Origin: Gemmatimonadota bacterium
GTDB taxonomy: Bacteria > Gemmatimonadota > Gemmatimonadetes > Longimicrobiales > Gaopeijiaceae
Assembly (NCBI GenBank): GCA_030550695.1
Contig: JAUQOX010000028.1
Span: 1-18,232 of the forward strand
Direction of reading: 5' to 3'
DNA length: 18,232 nucleotides
Every line of letters starts with the position of its first letter. The stretch's first letter is position 1. Shown piece after piece: positions 12,859-18,232 of this stretch. Both the position numbers and the translations under genes were made by a program. The notes below the pieces were generated by a model, which saw only the letters and a list, made by a program, of their open reading frames with translations, was not told the DNA's origin and made no database searches.

Positions 12859-15549
12859 ATGGCCATCAGCTCCCCCTCGGCCTTTGCTGGCTTGTCTCGG
12901 CGTGTGGCGAAAGGGACGGCCGCCCTGTGCGCCGTGCTCGCCACGGCGGCGGCCTTCGCCTCCTTGGCGGGAGGCCAACCGACTCCGGCCGCCGAACGGA
13001 TGGCCATGTACGAGGCCCACAGGGCCCTCGTGGAGGCCTCACCCTTCAAGAACCTCCCCTGGCAGTTCCTGGGCCCCACCAACATCAGCGGGCGGATGAC
13101 CGACGTGGACGTGGTAGCCCCCAAAGGGAAGAACTACACCATCTATGTGGCCGGGGCCTCCGGGGGGGTTTGGCGGACCCGCAACGAGGGGGTGACCTGG
13201 GAGCCCATCTTCCAGCATGCCGCCTCCACCTCCATCGGAGACGTCACCGTCGCCCCTTCCAACCCCAACATCATCTGGGTCGGGACGGGGGAGGCCAACA
13301 TCTTCCGGTCTTCCTTCGCCGGCGCCGGCGTGTACAAGTCCATCGACGCAGGGCAGACCTGGACCCATATGGGCCTGGCCGGGACCCATACCATCCCTCG
13401 CATCGTCATTCATCCCACAAATCCGGACATCGTTTACGTGGCGTCGTCCGGAGCCGAATGGACCTTCAATGAGGACCGGGGTCTCTACAAGACCACGGAC
13501 GGCGGGAGGACCTGGAGCAAGATTTTCTACGTGAACGACCAGACGGGCGTCATCGATCTGGTGATGCACCCCCGGGATCCGAACATCCTCTTCCTCGCAA
13601 CCTGGCAGCGTATCCGCCTCAAGTGGAACGATCCCCGCACCTTTCCCCATTACACCGGGAGCGCCATCTACAAGAGCACCGACGGAGGCCGTAGCTGGAA
13701 AGAGATCACCCGCGGGCTTCCTGCACCCCACCATCGGGGACGCATCGGCATCGACATCTCCCGGTCCAACCCCAACCTGCTCTATGCCTTTGTGGACAAC
13801 TACGAAATAGCCCGGCAAGCGCCCCCGGGGGCTACGGATGCTTACGGACGCCCCCGAGGTCCCGTGATCAAGGGAGCCACCGTCTACCGCAGTGACGACG
13901 GGGGGGAGAGCTGGCGCCAGGTGAGCGAGCCCGGCCCCTTCATGGAGAACTTCTCGGGGACCTACGGATGGGTCTTCGGACAGATCCGGGTGGATCCCAA
14001 CCTGGAGAACCGCGTCTATATCGGGGGCATCCAACTCGGAGTCTCCGACGACGGCGGGCGGACGTTCCGCGTCCTCCGGGGGATGCACGTGGACCACCAC
14101 GGGCTCTGGATCGATCCCGACAACTCCGACTATCTGGTCAACGTCAACGACGGGGGGGTGGCCATTTCCTACGACGCCGGGGCCAACTGGCGCACCTTTT
14201 ACGACAATCTCCCCCTGGTCCAGTTCTTCAACGTAGCCTACGACATGCGCGAACCCTTCCGGGTCTACGGATCCATCCAGGATCACGGAAGCTATTGGGG
14301 GGTGGTGGACCTCTCCCGGGGCCGGCACAACATTCCCGCCGTACAGTTCCAGAGCGCCCCCGGCGGGGAGGGCAGCATCCATGCCATCGATCCTACGGAT
14401 CCCAACACCGTGTACTCCGCCGGTTTCTATGGGAGCCTCCAGCGCACGGACATGGCGGCAGGGCAAACCACGAGCATTGTGCCCCGGCCGGAAGCCGGAG
14501 AGCTTCCGTTCCGGGGACAATGGCTTGCACCCTTCATCCTTTCCCCCCACAACCCGCGGGTCATCTACCACGGCATGAACTATCTCTTCCGGTCCATGCA
14601 CCGGGGTGAGTCGTGGGAACGGATCAGCCCGGACCTTTCCTTCAACGACCCCGAAAAACTGGGCGACATCCCCTACCAGACCATCTTTTCCATCGCCGAG
14701 TCCCCCTTCCAATTCGGTCTTCTTTATGTGGGCACGGACGACGGCCGGATCTGGCGGACCGACGACGGGGGCCGGAACTGGAAGGAGATCGGCCGGGGGG
14801 TGCCGGTGAAATGGGTGGCGGAGCTGGTGGCGTCGCAGTACGACCGGAACACCGTCTACATGGCCCAGAACGGACGACACGACGACGACTTCCAACCCTA
14901 CCTTTGGAAGTCCACCGACCGGGGCGAAAGCTGGGTTTCCATCGTGAACAACCTCCCTTCAGGACCCATCAACGTCATCAAGGAAGATCCCAAGAACCCG
15001 CAGGTCCTCTATGCCGGCACCGACCTGGGCGTATACGTCTCGCTGAACGGCGGGCGGGAATGGCATGCTTTGCCGGGGGGGAACCTCCCCACTTCGTTCT
15101 TCCTGGACCTGGTCATCCACCCCCGGGACGACATCCTGGTGGCCGCCAGCCACGGCCGGGGGCTTTGGGCCCTGGACGTCCGCCCGCTACAGGCCCTCAC
15201 CGCCGAGGTCCAGTCCAAGGCCGTGCACCTGTTTCCCCCCGAACCGGTTCGGGTAGGCGGCGGAGGACGGGGGGCCGCCTCGACCGCGGCCATCCAGTAC
15301 TGGGTGGGGAGCCCGGCGCGCCAGGCTCTCATCCAGATCAAGGACTCCGGGGGGCGTACCGTGCGCGAATTGACGGGATCGGCCGACCGGGGGTTCCAGA
15401 TGGTCCTTTGGGACCTCGCACCCGCAGCGGCCGTGCCGGCTGGGGGAGGGCCGGGGGGCAGCCAGGCGCGGGTCGCCCCCGGCTCGTACACCGTCACGGT
15501 CACGGTGGGGACCTCCACCTCGGAGGGCCGGCTCGAGGTGGTGAGGTGA
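12859..15549 (+). CDS. Exported BNR/sortilin (VPS10-like) repeat protein with C-terminal FlgD-like Ig domain
   Basis: An 896-residue exported beta-propeller protein. The start at 12859 is set by GGAGG five bases upstream (the ATG at 12847 has no such site). The signal peptide has an Arg/Lys n-region, a hydrophobic stretch from about 20 to 37, and a probable cut near LAGG. Then comes FLGPTNISGRMTDV and at least ten Asp-box-like repeats, including SIDAGQTW, TTDGGRTW, STDGGRSW, SDDGGESW, SDDGGRTF, TDDGGRNW and STDRGESW, consistent with one or two 6- to 10-bladed propellers. WVGTGEAN is typical of the family. About 800-896 forms an Ig-like domain (QIKDSGGRTVREL, LWDLAP, GSYTVTVTV) as seen in FlgD-type modules. 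Family members are often labelled glycosyl hydrolase or sialidase without proof; no catalytic residues are evident here. Binding or scaffolding in the periplasm or outer surface is likely. Confidence 0.9.
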   Translation: MAISSPSAFAGLSRRVAKGTAALCAVLATAAAFASLAGGQPTPAAERMAMYEAHRALVEASPFKNLPWQFLGPTNISGRMTDVDVVAPKGKNYTIYVAGASGGVWRTRNEGVTWEPIFQHAASTSIGDVTVAPSNPNIIWVGTGEANIFRSSFAGAGVYKSIDAGQTWTHMGLAGTHTIPRIVIHPTNPDIVYVASSGAEWTFNEDRGLYKTTDGGRTWSKIFYVNDQTGVIDLVMHPRDPNILFLATWQRIRLKWNDPRTFPHYTGSAIYKSTDGGRSWKEITRGLPAPHHRGRIGIDISRSNPNLLYAFVDNYEIARQAPPGATDAYGRPRGPVIKGATVYRSDDGGESWRQVSEPGPFMENFSGTYGWVFGQIRVDPNLENRVYIGGIQLGVSDDGGRTFRVLRGMHVDHHGLWIDPDNSDYLVNVNDGGVAISYDAGANWRTFYDNLPLVQFFNVAYDMREPFRVYGSIQDHGSYWGVVDLSRGRHNIPAVQFQSAPGGEGSIHAIDPTDPNTVYSAGFYGSLQRTDMAAGQTTSIVPRPEAGELPFRGQWLAPFILSPHNPRVIYHGMNYLFRSMHRGESWERISPDLSFNDPEKLGDIPYQTIFSIAESPFQFGLLYVGTDDGRIWRTDDGGRNWKEIGRGVPVKWVAELVASQYDRNTVYMAQNGRHDDDFQPYLWKSTDRGESWVSIVNNLPSGPINVIKEDPKNPQVLYAGTDLGVYVSLNGGREWHALPGGNLPTSFFLDLVIHPRDDILVAASHGRGLWALDVRPLQALTAEVQSKAVHLFPPEPVRVGGGGRGAASTAAIQYWVGSPARQALIQIKDSGGRTVRELTGSADRGFQMVLWDLAPAAAVPAGGGPGGSQARVAPGSYTVTVTVGTSTSEGRLEVVR

Positions 15550-15626
15550 GGCCCCCTTCCGAAGGACGCGGCTCGACCCCCTCATCGGCCGGTCGGGGAC
15601 CCGGCCCAGCCCGCCATGAGGGCCGT

Positions 15627-16124
15627 GTGCGTCCGTGTCTCCTTCAGGCCAAAGGATGGGTCCGCGTGGGGATGGGTGGTCTCCTCTGTGGTCTCCTTTG
15701 GGCAGGGTGCGGGGGGGATGCGCGCCCCAAAGGCAGCTCCACCGAGGGGGAGGCAGGGGGTGGGGCGAGGCTCTCCGAGCCGGGAGGCTCTCGGGAACCA
15801 TCGGCCCTCCAGGGGACTCCTTCTCAGCCTCCCCCAGCCCCGCCGCCCGCCATGGGGGCAGCAAACCTGGAAGAGCTGGAGGCCTTTCTGGCAGAATACC
15901 GGCAGCTCGTGGAGGAATATTGCGCCTATGCGGACCGCTTCGCCTCCGCCTCTCCCCGGGAGCTCAACGACATGGCCCGAGAGCTGGCACCCGTGGCCCG
16001 CCGGGTCGGCGAAGCCGCGAACAAGGCCAGGAGCCTGCTGGGGACGGCACCCCCCGGCGTCCGGGAACCGTTGGACTCGCTCCACGCCCAGGCCGTCGCC
16101 TGCGCCGAGAAGTTCGGCGATTGA
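15627..16124 (+). CDS. Small predicted lipoprotein of unknown function
   Basis: A 165-residue protein if translation starts at GTG 15627, which follows GAGGG and gives a proper n-region with Lys and Arg. An ATG start at 15672 would leave no basic residues before the hydrophobic segment. The lipobox is LWAGC, placing the lipid on C28. A Gly/Ser/Pro-rich linker (29-76) precedes a helical domain (about 79-165) with LEELEAFLAEYRQLVEEYCAYADRF and repeated Ala/Glu/Arg helices ending CAEKFGD, which looks like a small helical bundle. Two cysteines (C99 and the one in VACAEKF) could pair. I do not recognise the family. It is 77 bp after the BNR-repeat gene, on the same strand, so it may share a transcript. 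Confidence 0.7.
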   Translation: MRPCLLQAKGWVRVGMGGLLCGLLWAGCGGDARPKGSSTEGEAGGGARLSEPGGSREPSALQGTPSQPPPAPPPAMGAANLEELEAFLAEYRQLVEEYCAYADRFASASPRELNDMARELAPVARRVGEAANKARSLLGTAPPGVREPLDSLHAQAVACAEKFGD

Positions 16125-16146
16125 GGGGCCCCGGGGTCCCGGTTTT
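16125..16146 (+). terminator. Probable intrinsic terminator of the lipoprotein gene
   Basis: GGGGCC and GGTCCC pair (one G-T wobble) around CCGG directly after the stop codon, followed by GG and four T. It lies in the 23-bp gap to the convergent SRPBCC gene. The T-tract suits only the plus strand. Confidence 0.45.
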
Positions 16147-16147
16147 C

Positions 16148-16693
16148 CTAGTCGGTTCGCGTGCCACCCCGTGTCTCGCCTTCGCCCAGGAGCAGACGCC
16201 CGATCACCTCCTGACGGAAACGGAAGATGCGCTCGAGCTTGCGTCGCACCCAGGGCAGGACCGGCGCGCTCCACGGCCAAAGGGGCAGGCTCCATCGCAC
16301 CTCATCCCTCATGAGGGTTCCCCCCGCCGACTCTTCGAACGTGTGACGATGGATCCAGGTCCGGTACGGTCCCTTTTCCTGGAGATCGGTGAAAGCTCTG
16401 GGAGGGTCCCATTCCGTGATGCGGGTACGCCACCGGAAGGGGACACCCTCCAGACTCAGGCGATACTCGATGACAGCCCCTTCTGCCATAAGGATCGGAA
16501 GGGGGGAAAGGATCCGGAACCGAAGTTCAGGCGGCGTGATCCGTTCCAGGTTCTCCGCCGCCGCGAAGAAAGGGAACACTTCCAGCCGGCCAAGGGGGAT
16601 CGAGGCCTCCGCACGGAGGAGGTGGAGGCCTCCCGGCCCTGGAGAGGTCCCGACGTCCACAAACCACCGGAAGGGCGCCGTCATCCTTTCCAT
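16148..16693 (-). CDS. SRPBCC-fold ligand-binding protein
   Basis: A 181-residue START/Bet v1-like (SRPBCC) protein. The start at 16693 has a purine-rich AAGGAAGAGGGAG upstream; an in-frame ATG three codons later has a much worse site. The family pattern is very clear: FPFFAAAENLERITPPEL (40-57), a Gly at EGAVIEYRLSLEGVPFRW (71-88), RITEWDPPRAFTDLQEKGPY (91-110), WIHRHTFEE (113-121), GTLMRDEVRWSLPLW (125-139). Such proteins bind hydrophobic small molecules and are often linked to cell-division-inhibitor SulA-like (TIGR01777-type) NAD-binding partners, none of which is nearby. No signal peptide. It is divergent from the MoaB-like gene (143 bp) and convergent with the lipoprotein gene. Ligand unknown. 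Confidence 0.85.
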   Translation of the reverse strand: MERMTAPFRWFVDVGTSPGPGGLHLLRAEASIPLGRLEVFPFFAAAENLERITPPELRFRILSPLPILMAEGAVIEYRLSLEGVPFRWRTRITEWDPPRAFTDLQEKGPYRTWIHRHTFEESAGGTLMRDEVRWSLPLWPWSAPVLPWVRRKLERIFRFRQEVIGRLLLGEGETRGGTRTD

Positions 16694-16825
16694 CTCCCTC
16701 TTCCTTTTTCCCTCGGGTGGAGGTGTCTCGGCTGGACCGCCGACCGGATGCCCCTATACCCGAGGACCCGAGGAAGGTGCATCTTCCGGGACGGGGGAAG
16801 CCGCCGGTGGTTTCGCCTGCGCCAT

Positions 16826-16830
16826 GGAGG
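16826..16830 (+). promoter_or_regulatory. Ribosome binding site deciding the GTG start of the MoaB-like gene
   Basis: GGAGG lies directly against the ATG at 16831 (no spacing) but six bases ahead of GTG at 16837, so the GTG is favoured and gives the family-typical MKAAVL start. Confidence 0.6.
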
Positions 16831-16836
16831 ATGCCC

Positions 16837-17319
16837 GTGAAGGCCGCCGTTCTCGTCATCTCCGATTCCGCCTTTGCCGGTGGGCGCCAGGACCGTTCCG
16901 GCCGGGAGATCCTCCGGCTCCTTTCCCGCTGGTCGGTGGAGGTGGCCTGCTACGAAGTCCTGCCCGACGACGAAGAGAGGATCTCTGCCCGTCTGGCGGA
17001 GCTGGTGGATCGGGAGGGGGTGCGGGTGGTCTTGACCACGGGTGGGACGGGCCTGGGACCCCGAGATCGCACACCCGAGGCCACACGGCGCATCCTCCAC
17101 CGGGAAGTGCCGGGCATGGCGGAGGCCATGCGAAGCCACGGCAGGGAACGGACCCCCTTCGCCATGCTTTCCCGGGGGGTGGTGGGGGTGAGGGGCAACA
17201 GCCTGATCCTGAACCTCCCCGGCAGCCCCCAGGGGGCGGTGGAGAGCCTGGAGGCCGTCTTGCCCGCGCTTTTCCACGCCCTGTCCATGTTGGAGGGCGG
17301 CGGCCATCCGGAGCCATGA
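16837..17319 (+). CDS. moaB: MoaB/MogA-type molybdopterin biosynthesis protein
   Basis: A 160-residue protein of the MoaB/MogA family, which adenylates molybdopterin before molybdenum insertion. Motifs in order: AAVLVISDSAFAGGRQDRSG (3-22), VLPDDEERI (41-49), VVLTTGGTGLGPRDRTPEAT (64-83, the MPT-binding TGGTG loop with the conserved Asp and TPEA), VPGMAEAMR (91-99), FAMLSRGVVGVRG (108-120) and LILNLPGSPQGA (123-134). Length is normal for MoaB or MogA; the two cannot be separated with confidence. The GTG start is preferred from the Shine-Dalgarno spacing. It stands alone in the window, with no other Moco genes nearby, divergent from the SRPBCC gene and convergent with the RNA methyltransferase gene (40 bp gap). 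Confidence 0.92.
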   Translation: MKAAVLVISDSAFAGGRQDRSGREILRLLSRWSVEVACYEVLPDDEERISARLAELVDREGVRVVLTTGGTGLGPRDRTPEATRRILHREVPGMAEAMRSHGRERTPFAMLSRGVVGVRGNSLILNLPGSPQGAVESLEAVLPALFHALSMLEGGGHPEP

Positions 17320-17359
17320 GGTGCCACCCCACCACCCCACCTACCCACCCCCCGAGGGT

Positions 17360-18121
17360 TCAGAGAAGGAGCCGGGCGAGGATCGCTCCCGCACCCGGCA
17401 CACTTCGCAGGTAGTAGATAGCCCGCCAGGTCTCTTTCCACTCCTCGTCGAGGTCTCCATGGCGGCCCCTCCGCCGCAGCCGATCCGAGCGTGCCTGGTA
17501 AAGGGCCAGGGCCGCTGCCACCGAAATGTTCAGACTCCGGGTGAGTCCATCCATGGGGATCGTGCAACAACCGTCGGCCGAGGCAAGGAGACCTGAAGAA
17601 ACGCCCTCCTCTTCGTTCCCGAACACCAAGGCGGCGGGCCGGGTGAAATCGACGGCCTCGATGGGTTCCCCTCCGTCCGGAACGGTGGCCAGGATCCGGT
17701 AGCCGGCTCGCCGGAGGGCAGGGACGGCTTCTGCCGCGTCGTTCCAGCGCCACACATCCAACCACCGTTCGGCGCCGGTGCTCGTCCGGTCCGACACCTT
17801 CACCTTGGTCACCGGTCCTGTGATGATCCCGAAGCCCAGATACCCCAGGGCCTCGGCACTCCGCATGACAGCACTCACGTTGCCCAGGTTGGCCAGTCCC
17901 TCCACCACCGGCACCGTTCCGTAGCAGCGCAGCTCCACGGCACGGTCCAGACGGGCCTTCCGTGAGGGGGTGAGGTGGTTTGCCAGAGCCGCTGCGATCC
18001 GGGCAGCCCCGCCGGCAGCCAGGTGAGGGGCCTCCAGCTCGACTCTCGCCCGGGGCCGCCCGACCGACAGCAGCGCCCGGGCCACTTCCTCCGCCAATGT
18101 TTCGAAGGGGGAACGGATCAC
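17360..18121 (-). CDS. trmH: SpoU/TrmH-type RNA 2'-O-methyltransferase
   Basis: A 253-residue SPOUT methyltransferase. The GTG start at 18121 follows GGAGGAGAA at normal spacing. The three trefoil-knot motifs are intact: motif 1 NLGNVSAVMRSAEALG (78-93, with catalytic-type N81 and R87), motif 2 LVFGNEEEGVS (165-175) and motif 3 IPMDGLTRSLNISVAAALALY (188-208, with N198). The overall order and the DFTRPAALV segment best resemble TrmH, which methylates the 2'-hydroxyl of G18 in the tRNA D-loop using S-adenosylmethionine; another SpoU RNA target is possible. A C-terminal helical tail (209-253) is typical. It converges on the MoaB-like gene. Confidence 0.9.
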   Translation of the reverse strand: MIRSPFETLAEEVARALLSVGRPRARVELEAPHLAAGGAARIAAALANHLTPSRKARLDRAVELRCYGTVPVVEGLANLGNVSAVMRSAEALGYLGFGIITGPVTKVKVSDRTSTGAERWLDVWRWNDAAEAVPALRRAGYRILATVPDGGEPIEAVDFTRPAALVFGNEEEGVSSGLLASADGCCTIPMDGLTRSLNISVAAALALYQARSDRLRRRGRHGDLDEEWKETWRAIYYLRSVPGAGAILARLLL

Positions 18122-18202
18122 CCGATCTTTCTCCTCCGTCGAGGTGCCTTCTTTCCGAAGGAACTGTCTCCCAAGCCGGCGCCACGGGGGTTCTGACGAG
18201 GA

Positions 18203-18226
18203 GTGCCCCCCTTCGGGGCACGTTTT
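18203..18226. terminator. Hairpin with T-tract at the window edge
   Basis: GTGCCCC and GGGGCAC pair perfectly around CCTTC, then GTTTT on the plus strand. There is no plus-strand gene just upstream, so a terminator role is uncertain; it could instead end or precede an unseen gene beyond the window. Confidence 0.3.
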
Positions 18227-18232
18227 CCCCGG

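Noticed and set aside
13039..14895. A 618-codon minus-strand open frame across the BNR-repeat gene
   Set aside because: It is a shadow of the plus-strand gene: low-complexity composition, no domain, no ribosome site.
1..18232. tRNA, rRNA, CRISPR, insertion sequence or attachment site
   Set aside because: No cloverleaf or T-loop signature in an intergenic region, no regularly spaced repeats, no transposase or integrase, and no long direct or terminal inverted repeats were seen.

Overview
The window is a dense, very GC-rich bacterial chromosomal segment with 14 protein genes that I can support. I see no rRNA, tRNA, CRISPR array, insertion sequence or phage gene. Several families here are common together in Gemmatimonadota and Acidobacteriota: a PadR regulator with a permease-prefix membrane protein, a sortilin/BNR-repeat exported protein, a FlgO/TolB-type signalling protein and an exported serine hydrolase. 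Assignment to Gemmatimonadota or a close neighbour is an inference from gene style, not a proven placement.

Layout. From 176 to 1303 (+) lies a trans-sulfuration PLP enzyme. It converges on a three-gene minus-strand set (4733 to 1337): an L-2-hydroxyglutarate oxidase-like flavoprotein, a secreted M19 dipeptidase and a PNPOx-like flavin protein. The last two are separated by only 2 bp. A divergent intergenic region with a perfect 9+9 bp palindrome leads to a membrane-anchored FlgO-like protein (4955-5929) and an exported beta-lactamase-fold serine hydrolase (6051-7280). Next is a PadR regulator (7442-7840) with a clear promoter overlapped by a perfect 12+12 bp operator-like dyad. It is followed 2 bp later by a permease-prefix/DUF4153 membrane protein (7843-9216).

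The centre of interest is 9391-12769. A small cupin (minus strand) is divergent from an 885-residue head-to-tail tandem of two tyrosine phenol-lyase/tryptophanase subunits. The N-terminal half has lost the PLP lysine (now His) and most of its own cofactor and substrate residues, but keeps the GDEAYAG loop whose Tyr is donated across the subunit interface in tyrosine phenol-lyase. The C-terminal half keeps all residues a subunit contributes to its own site, including the SGKKD lysine and the tyrosine-specificity Thr and Arg, but has lost the donated Tyr and Met. The two halves therefore complement each other and can build exactly one complete active site per chain. This reciprocal degeneration is the most striking feature of the window, and I do not know of a description of it. 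The 325-bp divergent leader in front holds consecutive perfect stems.

Downstream are an 896-residue exported BNR/sortilin-like protein (12859-15549), a small predicted lipoprotein (15627-16124), a convergent SRPBCC protein (16693-16148), a MoaB/MogA molybdopterin protein (16837-17319) and a convergent TrmH-type RNA methyltransferase (18121-17360). The last four look like ordinary housekeeping or accessory genes with no evident link to the tandem lyase.
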